Origin: Psychrosphaera haliotis
Lineage (GTDB): Bacteria > Pseudomonadota > Gammaproteobacteria > Enterobacterales > Alteromonadaceae
DNA length: 64,000 bases
Assembly: GCF_039523615.1 (NCBI RefSeq)
Contig: NZ_BAAAFQ010000007.1
Coordinates: forward strand, 186,001 to 250,000
Direction: 5' to 3'
The position numbers and the translations under genes were made by a program. Position 1 is the first letter of the stretch; each line of letters starts with the position of its first letter. Under the pieces are notes generated by a model. That model saw nothing but the letters and a program-made list of their open reading frames with translations. It was not told where the DNA came from and did not search any database. Of this stretch, positions 52,934-61,497 are shown piece by piece.

Positions 52934-52962
52934 TTGTTGGAATACTGTTCGTTTGTTATACT
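52934..52962 (+). promoter_or_regulatory. Probable pyrG promoter
   Basis: TTGTTG (52934-52939) and TATACT (52957-52962) are 17 nt apart. Transcription would start near 52969, giving a leader of about 128 nt. Confidence 0.55.
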
Positions 52963-53006
52963 TTTATCCCGTCCTATGTACATCCAAATTATTTCTTAAT
53001 ACTCAA

Positions 53007-53038
53007 TTCGCTGTGGTTTTCTATGAGCGAAGTTTTTT
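53007..53038 (+). terminator. Terminator-like hairpin in the pyrG leader
   Basis: TTCGCT (53007-53012) pairs with AGCGAA (53026-53031) around a 13-nt loop, followed by G and six T. It lies about 60 nt before the pyrG ATG and downstream of the predicted promoter. This is the layout of an attenuator, though the 6-bp stem is modest. Confidence 0.45.
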
Positions 53039-53096
53039 GTATTGGCGTTGGCAATGTATGTAACCAAAAATAGCAATCTAACTTGTAAAGGTTTGT

Positions 53097-54728
53097 ATGA
53101 CGACTCGATATATTTTTGTCACTGGTGGTGTAGTTTCTTCACTAGGTAAAGGCATAGCGGCGGCTTCTTTAGCGGCAATTCTTGAGGCACGTGGATTAAA
53201 CGTGACCATTCTTAAATTAGACCCATATATTAATGTTGACCCTGGCACCATGAGCCCGATTCAGCATGGTGAAGTTTTTGTGACCGAAGACGGTGCAGAA
53301 ACAGATCTAGACCTTGGTCACTATGAGCGTTTTATTCGAACCAAAATGACTAAGAAAAACAACTTCACTCAAGGGCGTGTATATCAAGACGTTCTAGCGA
53401 GAGAGCGAAGAGGTGACTACTTAGGCGCGACCATTCAGGTTATTCCTCATATTACTAATGACATCAAACGCAGAGTAGTTGAAGGCGCAGAAGGTCACGA
53501 TGTTGCTATAGTAGAAGTTGGCGGCACCGTAGGTGATATTGAATCACAACCGTTTTTAGAAGCGTTACGTCAATTAGGCACTGAGTTAGGACGTGAAAAT
53601 GCAATGTATATGCATTTAACGTTAGTTCCATACTTAGGTGCTGCTGGTGAAATCAAAACAAAACCAACGCAACACTCTGTAAAAGAATTACGTTCGATTG
53701 GTATCCAGCCTGATATTTTAGTTTGTCGTTCAGACCGTTCTATACCAGCTAATGAACGTGCAAAAATTGCATTGTTTACCAACGTTGAAGAAAAAGCGGT
53801 TATTGGCTTAAAAGACGTTAGTTCAATTTACCAAATTCCAGCATTGTTGAAGTCTCAAGGCTTAGATGATCTTATTTGTCGTCGATTCCATATTGACCCG
53901 CCAGAAGCTGACTTAGTTGAATGGGAACAAGTTTTATATGAAGAGTCTAACCCAATTGGTGAAGTAACGATTGGTATGGTCGGCAAATATGTAGAGCTAC
54001 CAGACGCTTATAAGTCTGTGAACGAAGCATTAAAACACGCTGGACTTAAAAACAGACTAACAATCAATATTCAATATGTTGATGCGCAAGACTTAGAAAT
54101 CAAAGGAACTGAAATATTAGCGGATTTAGACGCAATTTTAGTTCCAGGTGGATTTGGTGAACGTGGTACTGATGGCAAAATTATAGCGGCTCAATATGCG
54201 CGTGAAAACAAAGTGCCGTACTTAGGTATTTGTTTAGGTATGCAAGTTGCGTTAATTGAATTTGCTCGAAACGTTGCTGGACTTGAAGGTGCTCATTCTA
54301 CTGAATTTGATTCAGATACACCGCACCCAGTTGTTGGTTTGATTACAGAGTGGCTAGATGAAGATGGCCAAATAGAAATGCGTTCTGAAAAGTCAGACTT
54401 AGGCGGCACAATGAGACTAGGCGCTCAACAGTGTTTCTTAAAGCCAGATTCTAAAGTTAAAGAAGTTTATGGGGATGAGTGGATCACTGAACGTCATCGT
54501 CATAGATATGAAGTAAATAACAACTACATTGACCGACTAGAAAAAGCCGGACTTGTATTTGGTGGTTTATCTGCCGATAAAAAACTGGTAGAAATGATAG
54601 AAATACCAGGCCACCCTTGGTTTGTTGCTGGTCAATTCCATCCTGAATTTACCTCAACGCCTCGTGATGGGCATCCATTATTTACTGGCTTTGTTGGTGC
54701 AGCAGGCCAATACCATAAGAATAAATAA
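53097..54728 (+). CDS. pyrG: CTP synthase
   Basis: Converts UTP to CTP with glutamine and ATP. The 543-aa protein has the synthetase domain (FVTGGVVSSLGKGIAAASL, LKLDPYINVDPGTMSP, GEVFVTEDGAETDLDLGHYE) and the C-terminal glutaminase with the catalytic Cys in YLGICLGMQVA, HRHRYEVNN and VAGQFHPEF. eno follows after a terminator, the conserved pyrG-eno order. Confidence 0.98.
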   Translation: MTTRYIFVTGGVVSSLGKGIAAASLAAILEARGLNVTILKLDPYINVDPGTMSPIQHGEVFVTEDGAETDLDLGHYERFIRTKMTKKNNFTQGRVYQDVLARERRGDYLGATIQVIPHITNDIKRRVVEGAEGHDVAIVEVGGTVGDIESQPFLEALRQLGTELGRENAMYMHLTLVPYLGAAGEIKTKPTQHSVKELRSIGIQPDILVCRSDRSIPANERAKIALFTNVEEKAVIGLKDVSSIYQIPALLKSQGLDDLICRRFHIDPPEADLVEWEQVLYEESNPIGEVTIGMVGKYVELPDAYKSVNEALKHAGLKNRLTINIQYVDAQDLEIKGTEILADLDAILVPGGFGERGTDGKIIAAQYARENKVPYLGICLGMQVALIEFARNVAGLEGAHSTEFDSDTPHPVVGLITEWLDEDGQIEMRSEKSDLGGTMRLGAQQCFLKPDSKVKEVYGDEWITERHRHRYEVNNNYIDRLEKAGLVFGGLSADKKLVEMIEIPGHPWFVAGQFHPEFTSTPRDGHPLFTGFVGAAGQYHKNK

Positions 54729-54738
54729 AATGAGTGTA

Positions 54739-54763
54739 AACGCAGCGTAATGGCTGCGTTTTT
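54739..54763 (+). terminator. Terminator between pyrG and eno
   Basis: A perfect 8-bp stem AACGCAGC/GCTGCGTT with a 6-nt loop and a T run. The eno start is only about 25 nt away, so eno either relies on read-through or has a promoter inside pyrG; I see none in the gap. Confidence 0.85.
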
Positions 54764-54787
54764 ATATTTAAAAATAAGGAATTGAGA

Positions 54788-56077
54788 ATGTCTCAAATTG
54801 TAAAAATTATTGGTCGTGAAATCATGGATTCACGAGGCAACCCGACAGTAGAAGCTGACGTTTACTTAGAGTCTGGTGCATTTGGTCGCGCAGTAGCACC
54901 ATCTGGTGCATCAACCGGTTCTCGTGAAGCACTTGAGTTAAGAGATGGCGACAAAAGCCGTTACCTTGGTAAAGGTGTTTTAAAAGCCGTAGCCAATATC
55001 AATGATAAAATCGCACCTGAATTAATTGGTAAAGATGCACAACTTCAAGTGTTAATTGACCAAACAATGTTAGACCTAGATGGCACAGAAAATAAAACTG
55101 AACTTGGTGCCAATGCAATATTAGCCGTATCGTTAGCAAATGCTAAAGCGGCTGCCCTAGAAAATGGCATTGCTTTATTTGAGCACATTGCAAACTTAAA
55201 TGGGACAAAAGGCGAGTTTTCAATGCCAGTACCAATGATGAATATCATCAATGGTGGTGAGCATGCGGATAATAATGTAGATATCCAAGAGTTCATGATT
55301 CAGCCTGTATCAGCGCCAAACTTCAGAGAAGCGCTTCGCATGGGTGCTGAAATTTTCCATAGCCTTAAAAAAGTATTAAGTGAAAAAGGCCTAAGCACGG
55401 CAGTTGGCGATGAAGGTGGTTTTGCACCTAACTTAGCATCTAACGAAGAAGCGTTGTCGGTAATCGAAGTAGCAATAGACCGAGCTGGCTACAAACTGAA
55501 CGAAGACGTTACGCTAGCGCTTGATTGTGCAGCATCAGAATTCTATAGCGACGGTGTGTATAACCTTAAAGGCGAAGGCAAAGAGTTTGACTCTGCTGGT
55601 TTTGTTGATTACTTAGCTGAGTTATCTGAACGTTACCCAATTGTTTCTATTGAAGACGGATTAGACGAGTCTGACTGGGATGGTTGGAAACTATTAACAG
55701 AAAAGATTGGTGAAAAAGTTCAACTTGTTGGTGACGATCTTTTTGTTACTAATACTAAGATCTTGCGCCAAGGCATTGAAAAAGGTGTTGGTAATTCAAT
55801 CTTAATTAAGTTTAACCAAATTGGGTCACTAACTGAAACGCTTGAAGCCATTCGCATGGCAAAAGAAGCGGGTTATACGGTTGTTATTTCACACCGTAGT
55901 GGTGAAACAGAAGACTCAACGATTGCTGATTTAGCGGTTGGTACAGCTGCTGGTCAAATTAAAACGGGCTCTTTGTGCCGTTCAGATCGCGTATCTAAGT
56001 ACAATCAACTACTTAGAATAGAAGAGCAACTTGGTGAAGTAGCTTACCGCGGCCGTCAAGAAATCAAAGGTCAATAA
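54788..56077 (+). CDS. eno: Enolase
   Basis: This 429-aa glycolytic enzyme interconverts 2-phosphoglycerate and phosphoenolpyruvate and is also a degradosome component in E. coli. Motifs include MDSRGNPTVEADV, PSGASTGSREALELRD, VGDEGGFAPNL, SIEDGLDESDWDG, VGDDLFVTNT, KFNQIGSLTET and SHRSGETEDSTIAD. The ATG at 54788 follows AAGGA; an upstream TTG at 54782 is disfavoured. A terminator lies 48 nt after the stop. Confidence 0.98.
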   Translation: MSQIVKIIGREIMDSRGNPTVEADVYLESGAFGRAVAPSGASTGSREALELRDGDKSRYLGKGVLKAVANINDKIAPELIGKDAQLQVLIDQTMLDLDGTENKTELGANAILAVSLANAKAAALENGIALFEHIANLNGTKGEFSMPVPMMNIINGGEHADNNVDIQEFMIQPVSAPNFREALRMGAEIFHSLKKVLSEKGLSTAVGDEGGFAPNLASNEEALSVIEVAIDRAGYKLNEDVTLALDCAASEFYSDGVYNLKGEGKEFDSAGFVDYLAELSERYPIVSIEDGLDESDWDGWKLLTEKIGEKVQLVGDDLFVTNTKILRQGIEKGVGNSILIKFNQIGSLTETLEAIRMAKEAGYTVVISHRSGETEDSTIADLAVGTAAGQIKTGSLCRSDRVSKYNQLLRIEEQLGEVAYRGRQEIKGQ

Positions 56078-56124
56078 TCATTCAATAAGCATTCACCTGC
56101 TAAATGGTTAAAAATTGTATAAAT

Positions 56125-56151
56125 AAAGGAGTGCATTGTCGCTCCTTTTTT
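56125..56151 (+). terminator. Terminator of eno
   Basis: A stem AAAGGAGTG/CGCTCCTTT with one G-T pair and a 6-9 nt loop, followed by a T run. Confidence 0.85.
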
Positions 56152-56211
56152 GTACACTTATATTTAGTAACATCCATATGGATTCATATTAAATAGAATT
56201 AAGTTAACTTG

Positions 56212-56862
56212 ATGTCACAAAATGATTTACAGAACAGTCTTTGGCAACAGCGCAGTAACCTGCAGGTTAAGGCAGAGGTGTGTAATGTTTTATACGAACG
56301 TGAATTGGCAAGGTTAGCTTCAGATCAAAATTTAACGCATTCAAACTTAAGGAAAAGCCTTAAGTCGCTAGCTTTTTATATCTCTAAAGCAGCGGAAAGC
56401 ATTATTAATTCAAGCTCTCCATTAGACCTCGATAGCAGTAATGCAAGTTGGCTTAGCCCGCCATCAAACAAGCCCTTTAGCTTAAAGGCCAATGCAGATA
56501 ACACCGAATCCTTTTATACTAAAAACAGTCAAATGGCATTAATCATCCCCGTTGCAATAAACCTTTATGGTATTGAATATATTGCTTTAGATAGTATTGA
56601 TGAAATAGATAATGAAAATCAGAAAGTGCATTGTAATCAGCATGGGTGGTTTAATTTTAACGGAACACAACACAGCCCAGAATCATCAAAACAAAAGTTG
56701 CTATTAAAACCTGGAAAACCAGTAATGGCAGCGGCATGTTGTGGGCATCAATGGAAAAATAATCAAAAGACAACATCACGTGCTCTCTCGCTACGTGAAT
56801 TATTATTGGCAACTCGAATTAATTGGCACAACTTCTCTAAATTAATCGCTGCAAAGCGTTAA
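56212..56862 (+). CDS. Unknown protein with two CxxH motifs
   Basis: This 216-aa protein lies between eno and ftsB. It has no signal peptide or membrane segment. The N-terminal half is helical and charged (SNLRKSLKSLAFYISKAAES), then a Ser/Asn-rich linker, a hydrophobic strand (MALIIPVAINLYGIEYIALD) and a C-terminal part. Two CxxH motifs, CNQH (141-144) followed by GWFNFNG and CCGH (176-179) followed by QW, could form a metal site. A further helix (ALSLRELLLATRINW) ends it. I recognise no family. The ATG at 56212 is chosen over the adjacent TTG. Confidence 0.7.
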   Translation: MSQNDLQNSLWQQRSNLQVKAEVCNVLYERELARLASDQNLTHSNLRKSLKSLAFYISKAAESIINSSSPLDLDSSNASWLSPPSNKPFSLKANADNTESFYTKNSQMALIIPVAINLYGIEYIALDSIDEIDNENQKVHCNQHGWFNFNGTQHSPESSKQKLLLKPGKPVMAAACCGHQWKNNQKTTSRALSLRELLLATRINWHNFSKLIAAKR

Positions 56863-56936
56863 AATTAGAAAATCTTCTTTAACTATGCGATTGAGATTTG
56901 CATAATATCAACTTGCATTAACTAAAAGGAAATTAC

Positions 56937-57221
56937 GTGAAACCGTTAAACATATTGATGGTCATTTGCTCAGTTTTATTAATTGTCCGATTAGTGGCCG
57001 GCCACAACGGCATGCAGTTTTATTCAGACAACAGAGCAGAAGTAAACAGTTTAAAACAAGACAACGACGAGCTAATGAAACGTAACGAGTTATTGGCCGC
57101 AGACGTAAAAGATTTGAAAGTGGGCTTGGAAGGTATAGAAGAGCGTGCAAGAAATGAACTTGGTATGATCCGTCAAAATGAAACGTTTTTCAGACTAGTA
57201 CCTAATAATGATGAGAAATAA
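56937..57221 (+). CDS. ftsB: Cell division protein FtsB
   Basis: This 94-aa bitopic protein has an N-terminal membrane segment (NILMVICSVLLIVRLV), a periplasmic leucine-zipper coiled coil (NSLKQDNDELMKRNELLAADV) and the conserved ARNELGMIRQNETFFRLV end. It bridges FtsL and FtsQ in the divisome. The start is GTG with an AAGGAAAT ribosome-binding site. Its stop and the ispD ATG share one base. Confidence 0.95.
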   Translation: MKPLNILMVICSVLLIVRLVAGHNGMQFYSDNRAEVNSLKQDNDELMKRNELLAADVKDLKVGLEGIEERARNELGMIRQNETFFRLVPNNDEK

Positions 57222-57982
57222 TGAGTCTTATTGAATCACCGGATATAGAGCAAGTCGCGTTAATTATTCCGGCCTCAGGAGTAGGTAAACGATTAGGTGC
57301 AGAAATACCTAAACAATATATAACCCTTCTCAACTTACCTCTTTTAGAGCATACCCTACGGAAATTTTTAGCGCTCCCTTTTATAGCCAAAATTGTTGTT
57401 TCCTTGGCTGAAAATGACGTTTGGTTTTCAACTTTACCCTCAGCTTCCCATGCAAAAATTCATATTGTTGCTGGTGGAAAAGAACGCGCTGACTCAGTAC
57501 TTAATGGTGTTCGTGAAGCTAACAAAATGGGCTTTTGCAATGTAATGGTACACGATGCTGCAAGGCCATGTGTACTGGTATCAGACATAAAGTCACTTTA
57601 TGAAAATGGAATAAATAACAATCGCTCTGCCATTTTAGGCACTAGGGTTCGAGATACAATGAAACGAACAGTGGCAAATGAGCAAGGTGAACATGGCACT
57701 CAGAGCTGTGCCGCCATTGGTAAGACAGTGGATAGGAATGATCTTTGGCATGCCTTTACGCCCCAGTTTTGTAAAACTGAAGAATTACTTACCGCGCTTG
57801 AACAGCAACTTGACCCTCAAGGGTTAGTTAACACTCAAGTAACCGATGAAGCCTCCGCTTTAGAGTTGGCAGGTTTTCCAGTCGATATTATTAATTCGAG
57901 TGCGCGAAACATAAAAGTCACCGAACCCGATGACATAGAATTAGCGACATACTATTTAGAAAGTGAGAAACATGAATATTAG
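57221..57982 (+). CDS. ispD: 2-C-methyl-D-erythritol 4-phosphate cytidylyltransferase
   Basis: Third enzyme of the MEP isoprenoid pathway, 253 aa. The CTP-binding loop reads IIPASGVGKRLGAEIPKQY, with a Pro where many family members have Ala in A(A/S)GxG, followed by VAGGKERADSVLNG and MVHDAARPCV. ispF overlaps its end by 11 nt. Confidence 0.96.
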   Translation: MSLIESPDIEQVALIIPASGVGKRLGAEIPKQYITLLNLPLLEHTLRKFLALPFIAKIVVSLAENDVWFSTLPSASHAKIHIVAGGKERADSVLNGVREANKMGFCNVMVHDAARPCVLVSDIKSLYENGINNNRSAILGTRVRDTMKRTVANEQGEHGTQSCAAIGKTVDRNDLWHAFTPQFCKTEELLTALEQQLDPQGLVNTQVTDEASALELAGFPVDIINSSARNIKVTEPDDIELATYYLESEKHEY

Positions 57983-58484
57983 AATTGGAATGGGCTACGA
58001 CGTACATAAGTTTGGCGGAGAAGGCCCGCTTTCATTAGCCGGCGTTAAAGTACCATTTGAACAGGGCTTTATAGCTCATTCAGATGGTGATGTAGCCATA
58101 CATGCATTATGTGATGCTATGTTAGGCGCGTTAGCAATGGGCGACATAGGCCAACACTTTCCAGACAATGCAGCAGAGTTTGAGAATATAGATAGTCGTA
58201 TACTGCTCCGTCATGTTAATGATTTAATAATTAAAAAAGGTTATGTCGTATCTAACTGCGACCTAACTATCGTTGCCCAAGCACCCAAAATGGCACCTCA
58301 TATTGTTTTAATGAGAGAGACGTTAGCAGCAGATTTAGGCGTTAATGTTGATCAGGTTTCAGTTAAGGCTACAACCACTGAAAAGCTTGGTTTTGAAGGT
58401 CGTAAAGAAGGTATCTCTGTTCAAGCCGTGGTACTACTACAAGGTAAGTTACAGCAGGGCGAATCGCAACAGGTGAACAAATGA
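57972..58484 (+). CDS. ispF: 2-C-methyl-D-erythritol 2,4-cyclodiphosphate synthase
   Basis: Fifth step of the MEP pathway, 170 aa. MNIRIGMGYDVHKFG has the metal-binding Asp and His, HSDGDVAIHALCDAMLGAL the third ligand, and KATTTEKLGFEGRKEGI the C-terminal signature. A Gln-rich tail of about eight residues (QQGESQQVNK) extends beyond the typical 157-162 aa length. I chose the internal ATG because homology starts there. It overlaps both neighbours. Confidence 0.95.
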   Translation: MNIRIGMGYDVHKFGGEGPLSLAGVKVPFEQGFIAHSDGDVAIHALCDAMLGALAMGDIGQHFPDNAAEFENIDSRILLRHVNDLIIKKGYVVSNCDLTIVAQAPKMAPHIVLMRETLAADLGVNVDQVSVKATTTEKLGFEGRKEGISVQAVVLLQGKLQQGESQQVNK

Positions 58485-59542
58485 GCGAAGCTAACTTTTT
58501 TCAAGACTGGGACCTATCTCATTGGAATTACTTGCACGGCAAACCGGAAGGTGAAGCGGATTTTAAGCAAATACCTGAAGACTTTGTGGTTACCGAAAAA
58601 CTGCCTTTTGAGTTAACCGGTGATGGCGAAAATCTATATTTGTTAATAGAAAAGCGCGAACTAAATACCCAACAGGTTTGTCAGCATTTGGCTAAGGTAT
58701 TGGGTAAAAGGTTACGTGACGTTGGTTATGCTGGCTTAAAAGATAAGCAGTCAGTTAGTCGCCAGTGGTTCTCGGTGCAATCAAACGTAACACAAGAATT
58801 GGACTTGTCAGGCATTGAAACTGACAACATTAAAATTGTAGAAACAAAACGACATCAGAAAAAGTTGAAAGTAGGTGCGTTAGAAGGCAATGGTTTTTCT
58901 ATTCGTCTTCGAAATGTATCGAACAAAGAAGAACTGTTGGCTCGATTAGAAGCTGTTGCTGAAAAGGGCGTTCCAAATTATTTTGGATTACAGCGCTTTG
59001 GGTTTAAAGGTAATAATTTAAACTGGGCAAACCGCTGGGCGGATGGTGAGTCAATTCGTGACAAAAAGATAAAAGGTTTTGCCTTATCTGCGGCTCGCTC
59101 ATTTATTTTTAACGAAGTAGTCAGTGCTCGAGTGGAGCAGGAAACGCTTTTTACACCTATAGCTGGGGACGTATTTGTTTTGGCTGGCAGTAACTCTTAC
59201 TTCACCGGTGAGTTAGATGAGTCCATTGATAGACGATTAGCAGAGCGAGATATTTTACTGTCTGCGCCAATGTTAGGCAAAGGTGATGCCATTGCTGAAT
59301 CTGACGCTTTAGAGTTTGAAAACACAATTGTTGAGCAATACGTGTCTTGGAATGCGTTATTGGCTGAGCAAGGCCTAGAGCAGCAAAGACGGGTTATACA
59401 TCTAATTCCGAATAACTTAATTTGCCAGGTGCAAGATAATGATGTGGTAGTAAAGTTTGACCTACCAAGTGGCGCATTTGCAACGTCGGTTTTAAGAGAG
59501 TGTATTAACTTTAGAGTACATGAACATGAAAATACTAATTAG
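58481..59542 (+). CDS. truD: tRNA pseudouridine synthase D
   Basis: Makes pseudouridine 13 in tRNA. The 353-aa protein has the catalytic-Asp segment GYAGLKDKQSVSRQWFS, the LQRFGFKGNNLNWA motif and the TruD insertion domain. It overlaps ispF by 4 nt and surE by 17 nt, part of the tight ftsB-to-rpoS unit. Confidence 0.96.
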   Translation: MSEANFFQDWDLSHWNYLHGKPEGEADFKQIPEDFVVTEKLPFELTGDGENLYLLIEKRELNTQQVCQHLAKVLGKRLRDVGYAGLKDKQSVSRQWFSVQSNVTQELDLSGIETDNIKIVETKRHQKKLKVGALEGNGFSIRLRNVSNKEELLARLEAVAEKGVPNYFGLQRFGFKGNNLNWANRWADGESIRDKKIKGFALSAARSFIFNEVVSARVEQETLFTPIAGDVFVLAGSNSYFTGELDESIDRRLAERDILLSAPMLGKGDAIAESDALEFENTIVEQYVSWNALLAEQGLEQQRRVIHLIPNNLICQVQDNDVVVKFDLPSGAFATSVLRECINFRVHEHENTN

Positions 59543-60275
59543 TAATGATGACGGTGTTTTTGCACCAGGTATCGAAGCCTTATATGAGGCATTAAGTACA
59601 ATTGCAGAAGTCACGGTAGTGGCGCCAGATAGAAATTTAAGCGGTGCTAGTAGTGCGCTAACACTTACAAACCCATTGCGATTACATAAGCATAAAAATG
59701 GGTTTTATAGCGTTAATGGTACTCCTACAGATTGTGTTCATTTAGCCATTAATCAGTTACTGCCAGAACCGCCTGATATGGTTGTTGCAGGTATCAATCA
59801 CGGTGCAAATTTAGGTGACGACACGTTTTACTCTGGTACTGTTGCAGCCGCAGCTGAAGGGCGGCATCTAGGTTTGCCTGCGATAGCAATGTCTTTAGCT
59901 AGTCGTTCAGAAGATAATATGAAGTGTGCCGCTCAAGTGGCGAAAAAGGTAGTTGAACACTTAAAAGAGCACCCACTAGAGTCGGATCAGATACTTAATG
60001 TGAATGTACCTGATGTTGCTTTTGAAAACATTAATGGCTTTTCTGTAACACGTCTTGGTAAGAGACATAAAGCCGAAATGATGACAAAGCAACAAGATCC
60101 ATGGGGACGCGAGATATATTGGTATGGTACATTAGGTAAAGAGTTGGATGCCGGAGAAGGCACTGACTTTTTTGCGGTAAATAATAATGAAGTTTCAATA
60201 ACACCACTAAAAATAGATATGACCGCATATTCAAGTTTAGAAACGGTGTCTTCTTGGGTCAAAAAAATAAAGTAG
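59526..60275 (+). CDS. surE: 5'/3'-nucleotidase SurE
   Basis: This 249-aa survival protein is a nucleotide phosphatase. It opens MKILISNDDGVFAPG with the metal-binding Asp pair, then VVAPDRNLSGASSALTL, TPTDCVHLA, GINHGANLGDDTFYSGTV. An ATG two codons upstream (59520) is possible but the homology starts at 59526. It overlaps truD and precedes pcm by 4 nt. Confidence 0.96.
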   Translation: MKILISNDDGVFAPGIEALYEALSTIAEVTVVAPDRNLSGASSALTLTNPLRLHKHKNGFYSVNGTPTDCVHLAINQLLPEPPDMVVAGINHGANLGDDTFYSGTVAAAAEGRHLGLPAIAMSLASRSEDNMKCAAQVAKKVVEHLKEHPLESDQILNVNVPDVAFENINGFSVTRLGKRHKAEMMTKQQDPWGREIYWYGTLGKELDAGEGTDFFAVNNNEVSITPLKIDMTAYSSLETVSSWVKKIK

Positions 60276-60279
60276 TGGC

Positions 60280-60915
60280 ATGAATCAATATACTCGTAGC
60301 GGAGCTACGCTAGCAAATCAAGTGAAAGGGTTAGGAATAGAAAACCCTGTGGTACTCGATGCAATTTCATCGGTCCCTCGCCATCTATTTGTCGAGCAAG
60401 TCTTGGCGCATAAGGCTTATGAGAATACGGCATTACCTATTGGGCAAGGCCAGACGATCTCGCAACCTTATATTGTTGGTAAGATGACCCAAATGTTAGT
60501 TGAGCATGGTGTTACCTCTAACGTGCTTGAAATTGGCACTGGCTCAGGCTATCAGGCGGCGATATTGGGTCGTGTGTTCAGTCAGGTATTCTCAGTTGAA
60601 AGAATTCGCCAACTTCAATTAATTGCCAAACGACGACTCCAGAAATTAGATATTTATAATGTTCAAATGAAACACGGTGACGGCTGGTTAGGTTGGGAAT
60701 CAAAAGCTCCTTTTGATGCAATTATTGTTACTGCCGCACCAGAGTCTGTGCCTCAAGCTTTAAAATCACAATTAAAAGACGGCGGCATTCTAATACTTCC
60801 AGTTGGTATTGAAAACCAACAGCTAGTTACCATTGTTAGAAGCGGTGATGAATTCATCGAAACGCAACATGAACCGGTTAAATTTGTACCATTAGTATCT
60901 GGAGATACCGCTTAA
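60280..60915 (+). CDS. pcm: Protein-L-isoaspartate O-methyltransferase
   Basis: Repairs isoaspartyl residues in damaged proteins using AdoMet, 211 aa. ALPIGQGQTISQPYIVGKMT, VLEIGTGSGYQAAIL (AdoMet-binding), MKHGDGWLGW and FDAIIVTAAP are diagnostic. Its stop overlaps the next start by one base. The gene lies in the stationary-phase survival group surE-pcm-nlpD-rpoS. Confidence 0.97.
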   Translation: MNQYTRSGATLANQVKGLGIENPVVLDAISSVPRHLFVEQVLAHKAYENTALPIGQGQTISQPYIVGKMTQMLVEHGVTSNVLEIGTGSGYQAAILGRVFSQVFSVERIRQLQLIAKRRLQKLDIYNVQMKHGDGWLGWESKAPFDAIIVTAAPESVPQALKSQLKDGGILILPVGIENQQLVTIVRSGDEFIETQHEPVKFVPLVSGDTA

Positions 60916-61496
60916 TGAAAGTATTTACGCAGTTGTATGACGCGTGTATTCGCTGGGCTAAACATAAATATGCAACTTATTACTTAGCACTACTAACGTT
61001 TTCTGAGTCCGTGTTTTTCCCTATACCTCCTGATGTTATGCTGGCTCCAATGGTCATTAGTCAGCGCCAAAAAGCTTGGTTCTTAGCATCAATTACCACT
61101 ATCAGCTCCGTAGTCGGTGGTATCGTCGGATATATGCTAGGAGCCTACCTTTACGAACCTGTCGTACTCCCTTTTATTGAAATGATGAATTATCAAGATA
61201 AGTTCGCAACAATTGTTGGGTACTTTGATGAATTTGGTGTTTGGATTGTTTTTTTAGCTGGTTTTACGCCCATACCGTACAAGCTATTTACGGTTAGCGC
61301 CGGTATGTTATCAATGACATTTTGGCCATTTGTAATAGCCTCTAGCATTGGGCGTGGTATGCGATTCTTTTTAGTAGCCGGAATTTTATATTTTGGTGGT
61401 GAAAAAATGGAGCATAAAATCAGGCAGTATGTTGATGTACTAGGTTGGCTTGTTGTCGGTTTAATCGTAACTTACGTGGTATACAAACAGTTCTAA
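60915..61496 (+). CDS. YqaA/DedA-family membrane protein
   Basis: This 193-aa protein of the YqaA-like (SNARE-associated/DedA) family has about four hydrophobic segments. ESVFFPIPPDVMLAPMVI, VGGIVGYMLGAYLY, VFLAGFTPIPYKLFTVSAG and FWPFVIASSIGRGMRFFLV are family signatures. Some DedA relatives recycle undecaprenyl phosphate or move lipids; the role here is unknown. It sits between pcm and nlpD, as in many marine gammaproteobacteria. Confidence 0.9.
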   Translation: MKVFTQLYDACIRWAKHKYATYYLALLTFSESVFFPIPPDVMLAPMVISQRQKAWFLASITTISSVVGGIVGYMLGAYLYEPVVLPFIEMMNYQDKFATIVGYFDEFGVWIVFLAGFTPIPYKLFTVSAGMLSMTFWPFVIASSIGRGMRFFLVAGILYFGGEKMEHKIRQYVDVLGWLVVGLIVTYVVYKQF

Positions 61497-61497
61497 A

